DNA of 36,523 nt from Phycisphaerae bacterium (GTDB lineage: Bacteria; Planctomycetota; Phycisphaerae; UBA1845): contig JAUIEW010000019.1 in the NCBI GenBank assembly GCA_030429365.1, forward strand, positions 1 to 36,523, in the 5' to 3' direction. The notes beneath the pieces are model-generated. The model worked only from the letters and a program-made list of their open reading frames with translations, did no database searches and was not told where the DNA came from. The translations under genes were made by a program, and so were the position numbers. Position 1 is the first letter of the stretch; each line of letters opens with the position of its first letter. Positions 16,700 to 24,590 of this stretch are shown here, in pieces.

Positions 16700-16720
16700 A
16701 CCGCCCCATTATCCACCGCT
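16692..16720 (-). repeat. Shared 5' sequence of the MKRRIP gene pair (copy 2)
   Basis: This is identical to 15536-15564; similarity continues a few bases further upstream with mismatches. Confidence 0.75.
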
Positions 16721-17088
16721 GTGCACAATCGCCAACTTTCCGCATTTGGCAGGCGTGCTGCCGCGGTAAGAGCCGTCGGGCTCTTGGGTTATCGGGACCT
16801 TGCCGCGATTTCGTTTTGTAATCCTTCGACGACTCGATACACTGACAGGTTGGCGGAATCGGCGAACGCGGCGGCCTGCATGGCCGGCGATTCGAACCGG
16901 AACGTCGGTCCCAGGCCGAGACACCGCCGCACTTCTTCAATTCCACCAAGACATTGCAACGTCGCACATACCGTCCACTTTCGCAGCGCTGTGGTTGGTG
17001 CGGCCCCCGACCATGCATGACGCCTTGACGCTCGGACCGATCAACTGCTCCGCTGCTCTGACTTGCTCGCAAGAAAGGAGCGTGCGTC
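16721..17088. other. Gene-free stretch with nested hairpins
   Basis: These 368 bp between divergent genes hold no convincing ORF. AAGAGCC-GTCG-GGCTCTT is a perfect hairpin at 16768-16785. Around it CGCGGTAAG (16762-16770) can alternatively pair with CTTGCCGCG (16799-16807). A tRNA-like stretch at 16845-16915 does not fold properly. The promoter and AAAGGAG ribosome site of the YbaK-like gene are at the right end. Confidence 0.5.
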
Positions 17089-17544
17089 ATGGAAGTCGAA
17101 ACATTTCTTACGGACAACAATGTCAAGTACGAGGTGCATACCCACGTGAAGACGTTCACGTCACAGGGCTTGGCCAGCGTCGAACACATCAGCGGACATG
17201 CCGTCGCCAAACCGGTCGTCGTCAGAGGGTCCGGCGGTTTTAGCATGTGCGTGATACCCGCGCCCAAACACCTCGACCTCCATCGGGCGGCCAAAGTGCT
17301 GGGCGAACCAGAAGCGCGGCTTGCCACGGAATCGGAGATGGCCGCCATCTTCCAAGACTGTGAACTGGGCGCGGAACCGCCAATCGGAGCACTTTATGGA
17401 TTGCGGACCGTGATCGACGAACAGCTGCGCGGCAGTAAGCACCTGACCATACAAGCCGGGTCGCACACCAAATCGATCAAGCTATCCGGTGCGGATTTCG
17501 AGCGTGTTTGCAACGGACAGTTCGCCAGGATCGCGAACAGCTAG
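17089..17544 (+). CDS. YbaK/EbsC-family aminoacyl-tRNA deacylase
   Basis: This is a 151-residue single-domain protein. YbaK-type domains hydrolyse mischarged tRNAs in trans. The signature region GHAVAKPVVVRG (36-47) contains the conserved lysine (Lys41), followed by MCVIPAPKHLDLHRAAKVLG, the FQDCELGAEPPIGALYGLRTVIDE segment and GSHTKSIKLSGADFERV. It resembles the bacterial YbaK/ProX branch, but the exact substrate cannot be read from the sequence. AAAGGAG lies 8 bases before the ATG. It is a stand-alone unit between the ribbon cluster and the acidic lipoprotein. Confidence 0.88.
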   Translation: MEVETFLTDNNVKYEVHTHVKTFTSQGLASVEHISGHAVAKPVVVRGSGGFSMCVIPAPKHLDLHRAAKVLGEPEARLATESEMAAIFQDCELGAEPPIGALYGLRTVIDEQLRGSKHLTIQAGSHTKSIKLSGADFERVCNGQFARIANS

Positions 17545-17718
17545 CACGCGTGCGGACACTGAAACATTACACCGCTGCTGGCGATCTGTCCCGGTGGCAA
17601 ATTGGCGAACGCATGGCATCAGTCGCTTGTTGTCGACAAAACCGCGCGATCACGGATGAGCGCGTAACCAGCGGCGAATCAAGACTGAGTGGCCAGGCGA
17701 TCGCAGGAGGTTTTTGAA

Positions 17719-18999
17719 ATGCGTCGTAACCGAAGCGTCGTCTTGGGCGTCGCTTGCGTTTTTGTGGTCGGCTGGCTCGCGGCTTGTTCGATCAACGTCA
17801 CGACCGACGACGGCGGCACGACCTTGGCGTTTTCCATCGCTGGTGTCACCGTATCGATCTCATTGGGAAGCGATGGAAGTTTCGACATCGTGGCGGACGG
17901 CCCGCCAGTGCAGAAAACCGTTGGCGTGAAACTCTTCGATGAAACGCCGGACGATCAACCGGTGGGAGCCACCCTGATTCTCCCGGCTTCCGGCGTCACG
18001 TTCATCCCCGAAGGATCAACCGCAAAGCGAAGCGCAAAGACCCGGCAAGAAGCCCCAGAATTGCTCTGTTTGATGGACGTCTACATGGCCGACACGAGCG
18101 TGGCCAATCCGTGCGAAGATGGCGTCTATGTCGGCACGTACGAAATCATGCGCTTCGCCGACAGGACGATATTCATCAATGAAAGTGAACAACGTATCGC
18201 GGACTCGCTAATGGGCTCCGTCCGCGCCGGACTGTTTAACCTTTGTATGAAGGTCACGGGGAAGAGGACCGGCCGCGTCATCATCGATGAATTGCAGGTT
18301 CGTTTCGACGACGCGATCATTGGTGGCAATACTGGCGGCAACACCGATGGGAATACAGACAACGACGACGGTTCCTCATCCGACGGAAACTCCGACGATA
18401 ACTCAGGCGACAATCCCGACGACGGCGATACGTCCGGCGGCACGGATGACAATCCCGACGATAATGCGAATGGCGGCGACGATGGCAATGGCGGCGACAT
18501 CGACGACATGGATGGCAGTGGCGATGATTCGAATCCCGTCAACCCGCTCGATCCTGACGGCGACGGCAACTTCGACGCTCAGGTGTGCGACGATCACACA
18601 TCGGTTGAGATATCAGCCGAAGTTCCGCCGCGATTCAGCGGTAGTGAAGGGAACGTCGCGTGCCTGTCGAAAATCCACTTCAAGAATGTGGGTTCGCACG
18701 GTATCACCATCTGGTGGCACGTTCACAAGGAGGTTCCATCCACCGGCAACGTGACGGAAGACGGTTGGTATGCGATCGGACTGGATCCCGGTACTGAGGT
18801 CGACAGTATCGAAAGCGCTTGGCTTTATTCGGAGCAGAACGACTCGCTGCTACACGTGGTGACCGATCAGGTGATGGTAACGCGATACGACAACGAGTAC
18901 GCCGACGGTTGCCGATGGCTGAGCAACGCCATCAGAGAAGACGCATCCAGCCTCGACCTCACCAAGATCGACGTCACAGACCTCAATCCGTGCGAATAG
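17719..18999 (+). CDS. Acidic-repeat lipoprotein, function unknown
   Basis: This is a 426-residue protein. The ATG at 17719 was chosen because AGGAGG lies 8 bases upstream. The signal VVLGVACVFVVGWLAAC carries a lipobox with Cys23. Residues about 24-200 look globular (TTDDGGTTLAFSIAGVTVSISLG, then LMDVYMADTSVANPCEDG). About 205-285 is a stretch of Asn, Gly and Asp repeats (GGNTDGNTDNDDG, NPDDNANGGDDGN) ending in DPDGDGNFD, which looks like a calcium-binding loop. The C-terminal domain (about 290-426) has several Cys (CDDH, ACLSK, DGCRW, NPCE) that may form disulfides. A surface or outer-membrane location is inferred. No family is recognised. Confidence 0.75.
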   Translation: MRRNRSVVLGVACVFVVGWLAACSINVTTDDGGTTLAFSIAGVTVSISLGSDGSFDIVADGPPVQKTVGVKLFDETPDDQPVGATLILPASGVTFIPEGSTAKRSAKTRQEAPELLCLMDVYMADTSVANPCEDGVYVGTYEIMRFADRTIFINESEQRIADSLMGSVRAGLFNLCMKVTGKRTGRVIIDELQVRFDDAIIGGNTGGNTDGNTDNDDGSSSDGNSDDNSGDNPDDGDTSGGTDDNPDDNANGGDDGNGGDIDDMDGSGDDSNPVNPLDPDGDGNFDAQVCDDHTSVEISAEVPPRFSGSEGNVACLSKIHFKNVGSHGITIWWHVHKEVPSTGNVTEDGWYAIGLDPGTEVDSIESAWLYSEQNDSLLHVVTDQVMVTRYDNEYADGCRWLSNAIREDASSLDLTKIDVTDLNPCE

Positions 19000-19031
19000 A
19001 CGACGATCGAAGAGTGTAAGAGCAGACGAAA

Positions 19032-19064
19032 GTGGCGGTCATCGCAGACCCGTATGACCGCCAC
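19032..19064. terminator. Strong hairpin after the lipoprotein gene
   Basis: GTGGCGGTCAT and ATGACCGCCAC form a perfect 11-bp stem with an 11-base loop, 32 bp after the stop at 18999. No T-run follows on the plus strand (AAAATCC) and only TTTCGTCT on the minus strand, so it may end transcription poorly or protect the RNA end. Confidence 0.55.
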
Positions 19065-19091
19065 AAAATCCATCGACGACAATCAGGAGCG

Positions 19092-19118
19092 GGCGGCCCG
19101 CGAACACGTTGGGCCGCC
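19092..19118. other. Second hairpin after the lipoprotein gene
   Basis: GGCGGCCC and GGGCCGCC form a perfect 8-bp stem, again with an 11-base loop, 27 bp after the previous hairpin. Together they make a double stem-loop between the lipoprotein gene and the ribbon remnant. Confidence 0.45.
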
Positions 19119-19193
19119 AACGACCTGTCATGCAGATCTGATGCGAAATCTCGAGTGCGAGTTGGGTAATCGTTGCGAAGTGCGTCACTGTAT

Positions 19194-19400
19194 CTAAGTG
19201 CGCATTTGCTCGCACGCCGCACCGCATTCCGGACAAGTGCCACTGACGTTGCCCGTCAAATTGTAACCGCCCTGCTTGCATGCAGGTGGGTTATGTTTGG
19301 CGTTGAAGAAACGCCAGCCGACCCGGGCGATCCAATTCCACTGCAATTCACCGAGCAGGAAGACGACAACCCAAATACACGTTCGCTGACTCGCTTCCAC
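19194..19400 (-). pseudogene. Decayed zinc-ribbon ORF
   Basis: This is a 68-residue frame. A weakly hydrophobic N-terminus (CIWVVVFLLGELQWNWIARVGW) is followed by the ribbon [20 protein letters not shown]. The second of the four expected cysteines is Gly (a single TGC to GGC change), so zinc binding should be impaired. It is less than half the length of its relatives, lacks their first helix and has no clear ribosome site. It is best read as a truncated remnant, although a short translated protein cannot be excluded. Confidence 0.5.
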
Positions 19401-19459
19401 GTCGGGCCCTCAGTTCCAAATAGCGCGATCGGGTTGGCTATTCAATTGTACTAACCATC

Positions 19460-19479
19460 ACGCTACAATCGTGTAGCGT
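19460..19479. promoter_or_regulatory. Perfect 8-bp dyad before the 19509 gene
   Basis: ACGCTACA-ATCG-TGTAGCGT lies 29 bp before the ATG at 19509. The perfect symmetry and position fit an operator for a dimeric repressor or a leader hairpin. No regulator gene adjoins it. Confidence 0.45.
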
Positions 19480-19508
19480 AGAAACTGCATTCAACCGACC
19501 CCAATTCG

Positions 19509-20234
19509 ATGAACTGGTTCAAGCGACATCTTGCACAGGCTATTGAGAATGTAGCCGATCGTCTCTATCGAATTGAAGACAAACATTGTAAATACTTCTG
19601 CTCCTTCAAGTATGGGGTTCCCGAACTCCACCCGTACCACCCCCACGCGCTTGCGGGCTCCTGCGATCACTTTCTGCAACTCGGTGGTTTTTCGATCATC
19701 AAGGACAAAATCTCGGGCCCACCGGTCAGATTCACAAAGGTGTACAGAGACAGCAAAGGACGCAAGGTGACAACCAAGTGGTGTTTTGAACTTGGCTTCG
19801 GGATTTCAAGCAACAGCGTTCCCGTTGATCGCATCGTTGAAGGAGCGACCCGAAGTTGGGGATGCGTAGCCGAGAGCACAAAACGCAAATGGCAGGACGC
19901 CCAGAAAGTGCCCGTTGCCCCAAACAACTACATCGGCATGGATCGTTTTGACAGACGCAGATCTGCACGCTGGCTTAAGATGTCTATCATTCCATGGTGG
20001 GAATTGACCAAATACGCTTTCACTCCAATGCTGCTCTTTGTTGGAGTTTATTTTGGACTCGAAATTATCGGGAGGGCTTTGGGTGTTGGTCTATTTACCG
20101 AAAACGTATGTTTCGGGTCAGCCTTCGTGGCAATGTTTGTTTTCTCTTGTCTACGAGCACGGAAGGAATCGCAGCGTCACGAGAGATTCAAAGAATTTGC
20201 GGACTCACTTGTCGAGGCATCCAACAATTCATGA
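19509..20234 (+). CDS. Hypothetical membrane protein
   Basis: This is a 241-residue protein that I do not recognise. The first about 165 residues are soluble and basic, with several His/Cys (DKHCKYFCSFKYG, ELHPYHPHALAGSCDHF). Two membrane helices follow: YAFTPMLLFVGVYFGLEIIG and VCFGSAFVAMFVFSCL. It ends in a charged, helical tail (RKESQRHERFKEFADSLVEA). It is AT-richer than the housekeeping genes nearby, which may point to later acquisition. The only upstream signal is the dyad at 19460. It converges with the alpha/beta hydrolase gene; a small CGGTG/CACCG hairpin lies between them at 20242-20256. Confidence 0.6.
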   Translation: MNWFKRHLAQAIENVADRLYRIEDKHCKYFCSFKYGVPELHPYHPHALAGSCDHFLQLGGFSIIKDKISGPPVRFTKVYRDSKGRKVTTKWCFELGFGISSNSVPVDRIVEGATRSWGCVAESTKRKWQDAQKVPVAPNNYIGMDRFDRRRSARWLKMSIIPWWELTKYAFTPMLLFVGVYFGLEIIGRALGVGLFTENVCFGSAFVAMFVFSCLRARKESQRHERFKEFADSLVEASNNS

Positions 20235-20289
20235 GTCCCAGCGGTGAACACCACCGAAGCCTCCTCCCGCTCGAACGGCACCCGCGTAT

Positions 20290-21549
20290 TTACTTGTCTT
20301 TGGCGTCAATCGCGTCAAGAAATGCGAGCATCTTGATTTCGTAGTTCGGTGAATCGATGCCGATGGTTCCGCAGTGACCGGCGCCTGGGATGGATCGCCA
20401 CGTTTTGGGTTGGTTGGCGGATTCGTAGACGGCTCGACCCTGTGCGATGGGGATCAGTTTGTCTTCTTCGCCGTGGACGAACATGACGGGGCAGTTCACT
20501 TGCTTGATCGCTTCGGTGATATCGAGTCCGAACAGATTCACGCCGGATTCTGCGCACGCGAAAACGGTGGCCGTGTACGGTGTGACCTGGCGATAGATCG
20601 GCGGCGCGCCGGATGGCAGCACCTTGGCCATATCCATCGCGCTGGCGAACACCGCGTCAATGTGCAACCCTTCAATGCGCTCGTCGTCGGCAGCGGCTAA
20701 CACCAGCGACGCAGCTCCCATGCTCCAGCCGACACCGAACACATGCTTTGACTTGTCCGGATGCTCGCGTTTCAAGAAATCGACGCCGCTAACGATGTCC
20801 CATTTTTCTTTCGGTCCATAGCTGACCGTATACCCGCCGCTAGCACCGTGGCCGCGAAAGTCCGACATCAACACCGAATACCCGCCGTCGTGCAGCGCGA
20901 GGGCGAAGTCGAGCATGTCGGTCCGGTCGGCCCCCATGCCATGACAGAGAACCACGGCCCGGTCCGAGTCTTTGCCAGGAATGAACCACCCGGCAAGACG
21001 AACCCCATCGCGCGAGGGATAGGAGACGTCCTCATACGCCAGTCGCAACTGGGTCGGCGTGCGATCTCCCGACCGCTTGGGTACGTGCGTTTGAAGGAAC
21101 GAAAGTAGATAGGCGTACACCACGAACGAATAGACAATGATGCCCAACGTGCGAAGCGTGATCCGTTTCCATCGCCCGTCCTCGGACTCGTTGAAGAGTT
21201 TCTTAAGGGCGGCGCCCACTGGTACATATAGCCACATTGACACGACCACGATCGCCACCAATGCATAGGCGCAAATCGTCCGCCCAAACGATCCGAATGA
21301 GGGACTTGGCCAAACGACATCTCCGATGGCAACGAACAACACAATCGCGAGCCCGGTCACGATAAGAATGATGCGCCTGCGGAATTCCAGCTTGTCGCAC
21401 GATTGAAACGAAAACGCCCGTATCAGAAAAACCACAGGCGCCGCCAGGTAGAACTGTTCCGACCAACTCAGGTGACAAAGCGCGCCAACCACCAGCGTCA
21501 GCGCGACAACCAAGAGGTAGGCAGATACGAATCGTTTCCGAACGGTCAT
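20290..21549 (-). CDS. Membrane-anchored alpha/beta hydrolase
   Basis: This is a 419-residue protein starting at 21549 (GGAG 6 bases upstream); an upstream extension to 21606 is less likely. About five hydrophobic segments fill residues 8-152. A C-terminal alpha/beta hydrolase domain follows, with LCHGMGADRTDML (201-213; oxyanion region), SDFRGHGASGG, the nucleophile elbow GWSMG (Ser277), the acid in HGEEDKLIP (Asp363) and GAGHCGT (His392). The complete triad implies an active esterase, peptidase or thioesterase of the BEM46/YqiA-like type; the substrate is unknown. The catalytic domain probably faces the cytoplasm or periplasm depending on helix count. Confidence 0.85.
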   Translation of the reverse strand: MTVRKRFVSAYLLVVALTLVVGALCHLSWSEQFYLAAPVVFLIRAFSFQSCDKLEFRRRIILIVTGLAIVLFVAIGDVVWPSPSFGSFGRTICAYALVAIVVVSMWLYVPVGAALKKLFNESEDGRWKRITLRTLGIIVYSFVVYAYLLSFLQTHVPKRSGDRTPTQLRLAYEDVSYPSRDGVRLAGWFIPGKDSDRAVVLCHGMGADRTDMLDFALALHDGGYSVLMSDFRGHGASGGYTVSYGPKEKWDIVSGVDFLKREHPDKSKHVFGVGWSMGAASLVLAAADDERIEGLHIDAVFASAMDMAKVLPSGAPPIYRQVTPYTATVFACAESGVNLFGLDITEAIKQVNCPVMFVHGEEDKLIPIAQGRAVYESANQPKTWRSIPGAGHCGTIGIDSPNYEIKMLAFLDAIDAKDK

Positions 21550-22131
21550 TGTCCTCTCCGCGGACCTTGCATGCGTGGGGGGCGACGTGAATGCCACGCA
21601 TGTCATCCTAGCACGGTCAATCCGTTGCGCGACTGTTTGTTATTGTCGAAAATCGTCCCAATATTTTGCACCGCGGCTCTTTGAGTGAATTAGTCCCATG
21701 GAACCAACCCTCATTGGCCATGTTGGCTTGGGCAATTGCGCGCAGTTTTTTCTGCGCGGTGAGCGCCCCAACTGGGATCGATTGGGCCGTTTTGTTTCGT
21801 CTGATTTGTTTGATGGGCCGAATCGCTTTGCGGCGTTGTTGATGACGTGCTCCCATGCGCTAACACGCAAATTCCCCATTTCAATAATAGTTCGGTTCTT
21901 TGCCACGTCACGACAAATTGTAGCCATCAACGCACCACGCAACCGCGACGCGCTGTAACACAATGAGCCAACCGCCCCGTCAGCCGATCGTTGAACCAGG
22001 CATTGAGGCATTCCGCGAATGTGCAGGATTCACCCGGATTTGCCGTTAGATGGTTGCCGTTCAACGACCCGTGGAATCGGCATTGATCGCGCCGACGGGC
22101 GCTCACACGATCTCGTCAAAGGTGGCATTGT
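21550..22131. other. Gene-free stretch of about 580 bp
   Basis: Several short frames exist on both strands but none has a ribosome site or recognisable protein. CGCGCAG-TTTTTT-CTGCGCG (21739-21758) is a perfect 7-bp hairpin. The right end holds the promoter region of the double-receiver gene, with AAAGGTGG before its ATG. It may be remnant sequence or hold an undetected RNA. Confidence 0.4.
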
Positions 22132-23010
22132 ATGAAAACCAAACGAATTCTGATTGCTGATGACGACCGCGGTATTCTGCTCGCACTGAGCCGCCGCTGT
22201 GAGGGTCTCGGGTTGAATGTCGAGCAGGTCACCGACGGACTTGCCGCGATGGCGAGCATTTGCAAAGACCCGCCGGACTTGGCCATCCTCGATATCAACA
22301 TGCCGGCAGCGGACGGGCTAGCGGTTTTTGAGAAGTTGACCACCGACCCAAGCATGCCCCCGCTGCCCGTGGTCTTCCTAACAGGCGACCGTGATGCCGA
22401 CACCATCAAACAGTGCGAGGCGATGGGCGCGTACCACGTTGAAAAAGGGGCAAGTGCCTGGCCGCAACTTGAGCCGATTCTCATGGAATTACTGAATCTT
22501 GAGACAAAGGCTGCGCGAGTTCCGCCAAACAATCTCACGCTGAATTACGCCAGAAACAAAGGTGCCTCTGTGGCTGCGCCAAGAATTCTCGTCATCGATG
22601 ATGATGCTGACATTTCCAAAGCCATCATGGTTCGACTCAGGCCATACGGCATCGAGACGTTGCGGGCGTTTGGCGGGATGCAAGGGTATTGGATGGCCCT
22701 GAAAGAAAGGCCCCACGTCATCGTCTCAGATTTCTACATGCCGGACTGTTGCGGCAATTATGTTCTGGGACGACTCAAGAGGCATGCAATCACCAAGGAT
22801 ATCCCGGTCATCATTCTCACTGGACGATCAGAGGGCGGCGCCAAGGACTATTCACTGCAGCGAGAAATGGTGGGACTTGGAGCATCCGAGTTTCTAGCCA
22901 AGCCGCTCGACATCCACGCCCTCCTGGCTGCGTTGCGGACACACATGAGCATTCCAGAGATTGCTGCCAACGTAAGGCCGCAACTCTCCGGGCAGTTCGC
23001 ATCGCGCTAG
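22132..23010 (+). CDS. Double-receiver response regulator (REC-REC)
   Basis: This is a 292-residue protein. REC1 (about 4-125) has ADDD, the phospho-acceptor in AILDINMP, Thr in FLTGD and Lys in HVEKGA (Pro after Lys lost). REC2 (about 150-275) has VIDDD, VSDFYMP, ILTGR and FLAKPLD. Both acidic pockets, acceptor Asp and Lys are intact, so both can probably be phosphorylated. There is no output domain; a linker of about 25 residues joins them. AAAGGTGG is 7 bases before the ATG. It faces a leftward run of three single-receiver genes, which suggests a joint signalling unit. Confidence 0.92.
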   Translation: MKTKRILIADDDRGILLALSRRCEGLGLNVEQVTDGLAAMASICKDPPDLAILDINMPAADGLAVFEKLTTDPSMPPLPVVFLTGDRDADTIKQCEAMGAYHVEKGASAWPQLEPILMELLNLETKAARVPPNNLTLNYARNKGASVAAPRILVIDDDADISKAIMVRLRPYGIETLRAFGGMQGYWMALKERPHVIVSDFYMPDCCGNYVLGRLKRHAITKDIPVIILTGRSEGGAKDYSLQREMVGLGASEFLAKPLDIHALLAALRTHMSIPEIAANVRPQLSGQFASR

Positions 23011-23086
23011 CGACACGTGCGCGAATTCCTGCACGTCCGATTGTTGACCGCATCATGTGCAACTCTGTAGAACGACACCGCAACTC

Positions 23087-23467
23087 CTAAGTGCCTGCGC
23101 TTTGAAGTTCCAGAATTGATTTGATCGACACGACCAGATCGTTCGAATCGAAAGGCTTGGTCAAGAACGCAACCGCCCCCTGTTCGAACGCGATTCGACG
23201 ATTGTCGGCACAGTCCCGCCCGCTGAGATAAACCACGGGAATATCTCTCGCCCGCGATGAGAATTGCAGGCAGTGATGAAATTCCAAGCCCGTGTAGCCG
23301 GGCATATCGACATCTAGAATGATCAAATCGGGCAAACACTGCACGACCGACGACGAAGCATCGTGGGCGCAATTCTGCACCACGACATCAAAGCCGGCAG
23401 ACTGCAACCTGACGGCGATGGCTTTCGTCAACGCCTTGTCATCATCGACAACGAGAATCTTGCTCAT
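23087..23467 (-). CDS. Single-domain response regulator (CheY-like)
   Basis: This is a 126-residue stand-alone receiver. The acidic pair is in VVDDDK, the acceptor Asp in LIILDVDMPG, Ser in VYLSGR and Lys in FLTKPFD, all conserved. It is last of three leftward receivers, 39 bp after the gene at 23507. With no output domain it would act as a phosphate carrier or by binding a partner. Confidence 0.92.
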   Translation of the reverse strand: MSKILVVDDDKALTKAIAVRLQSAGFDVVVQNCAHDASSSVVQCLPDLIILDVDMPGYTGLEFHHCLQFSSRARDIPVVYLSGRDCADNRRIAFEQGAVAFLTKPFDSNDLVVSIKSILELQSAGT

Positions 23468-23506
23468 GGTCTCAAGATTACCTGCGTACCAGAGAAATAG
23501 ACGGCG

Positions 23507-23893
23507 TTAAGCACAGACGGCCTGTCGCCCCTCAGCGACCATTTGCGATTCAAGGATTTCGCGGAGGCTTTCCGACTCGAGCGGTTTGCGCAGGTACGAC
23601 ACGTTGCTCAAATCGTCGAGCATCCCGCCGAAGTTGCTCTTGTCATAGCCGGTGAGCATGATGATCGGGGCATCTGTTTCCTGCCTGATCATGTAAGCGA
23701 TTTCACGGCCATCCCCCGATGGCATCTGATGGTCCAGTATCAACGCATCGACCTGCGCCGTCGTCGCCTGGGCAATCACGCCAAGTCCGTCGGACGATTC
23801 CACGACATCATAGCCCCACTCTTTGAGTCGCTTTCGCAACGAACGACGGAGCTGCCGGTCATCGTCGGCGATCAAGATTCTCTTCTTTTTCAT
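23507..23893 (-). CDS. Single-domain response regulator
   Basis: This is a 128-residue receiver (134 if the ATG at 23911 is used). The ADDD pair, acceptor in LILDHQMPSGDG, Thr in MLTGYD and Lys in YLRKPLE are all present. GGGGG is 11 bases before the chosen ATG at 23893, whereas the ATG at 23911 has no ribosome site. It lies a few tens of bases after the gene at 23920 and is probably in the same operon. Confidence 0.9.
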   Translation of the reverse strand: MKKKRILIADDDRQLRRSLRKRLKEWGYDVVESSDGLGVIAQATTAQVDALILDHQMPSGDGREIAYMIRQETDAPIIMLTGYDKSNFGGMLDDLSNVSYLRKPLESESLREILESQMVAEGRQAVCA

Positions 23894-23919
23894 TGTGCGC
23901 AAATCCCCCATGAAACCGG

Positions 23920-24291
23920 CTATGCGTCTGCCCCGCCCACCGTCGCCATCAGTTCGCCAATGTCATACGGCTTGCGAAAGTAACCGTCCGCATCACTGAC
24001 GCCAACGCAGCGCTCCACGTATTCAACACTTGGGGTGTCTGCTCCCGAAAGGAAGAAAATCTTGGTCCGTCGTTCGGGATCGGACGCCCTCATCTGTCGG
24101 CAAACTTCAAAGCCGCTCATGTCTGGCATTGAAGCATCCAATAAAATGATGTTCGGTTTATTGGAGTTAAACTGATCGATCGCTGCTTGTCCGCTTGCAG
24201 CTTCCAACGTTTCATAATTTGAACTGCTGAATCGAGTGCGTAATGCTGTACGTGTTGCGCGGTCATCGTCCACAATAAGTATCTTCTGCAT
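23920..24291 (-). CDS. Single-domain response regulator
   Basis: This is a 123-residue receiver and the first of the leftward trio. VDDDR, acceptor in IILLDASMPDMSG, Ser in FFLSGAD and Lys in YFRKPYD are conserved. A run of six G (GGGGGGAAATC) before the ATG is a strong ribosome site. It is divergent from the histidine kinase gene. Confidence 0.92.
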   Translation of the reverse strand: MQKILIVDDDRATRTALRTRFSSSNYETLEAASGQAAIDQFNSNKPNIILLDASMPDMSGFEVCRQMRASDPERRTKIFFLSGADTPSVEYVERCVGVSDADGYFRKPYDIGELMATVGGADA

Positions 24292-24590
24292 GATTTCCCC
24301 CCTCGGTCCATTGCTTTACATCTACATAATCTTCACCATGCGTCAGCGAACAAGTTTTCGCCGGGTACATCGTACAATACACGTGCAACACTATTTGAAC
24401 GGTCTCAATGAACCGTGAAGAGGCTCGCCGCGAAAGAGCCGAAAAAGACTGTGGCTCGGTACCAAGCTGGGCGGATAAGCACATCTTGGACCGGCGATGA
24501 AATTCGTTTTGTTTTCCTCGATGCAATGTAACTTTCGTTCAACGTCGCAGACAAGTTTGTAACTCGCACGTCGACAGGAGAACGCCAACC
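24292..24590. promoter_or_regulatory. Divergent intergenic region of the receiver trio and the kinase
   Basis: These 299 bp separate two divergent units and should hold both promoters. ACGGT/ACCGT can form a short hairpin near 24400. No gene is seen. AGGAG lies about 10 bases before the kinase ATG. Confidence 0.4.

Noticed and set aside
16845-16915. tRNA-like sequence (TGGCGGAATCGGC D-arm look and a GATTCGAACC T-loop look)
   Set aside because: On neither strand does a T stem or acceptor stem pair properly; only fragments of a cloverleaf can be forced.
16494-17348. 284-codon minus-strand frame across the ribbon gene, gap and YbaK gene
   Set aside because: It crosses two supported genes and shows no domain; its SGSNRRP-like segment suggested a tRNA antisense, which did not fold.
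18320-18560. Repetitive GGCAA/GACGAC tract considered as tandem repeat or CRISPR-like array
   Set aside because: It is simply the coding sequence of the Asn-Gly-Asp-rich region of the lipoprotein; units are irregular and there are no spacers.
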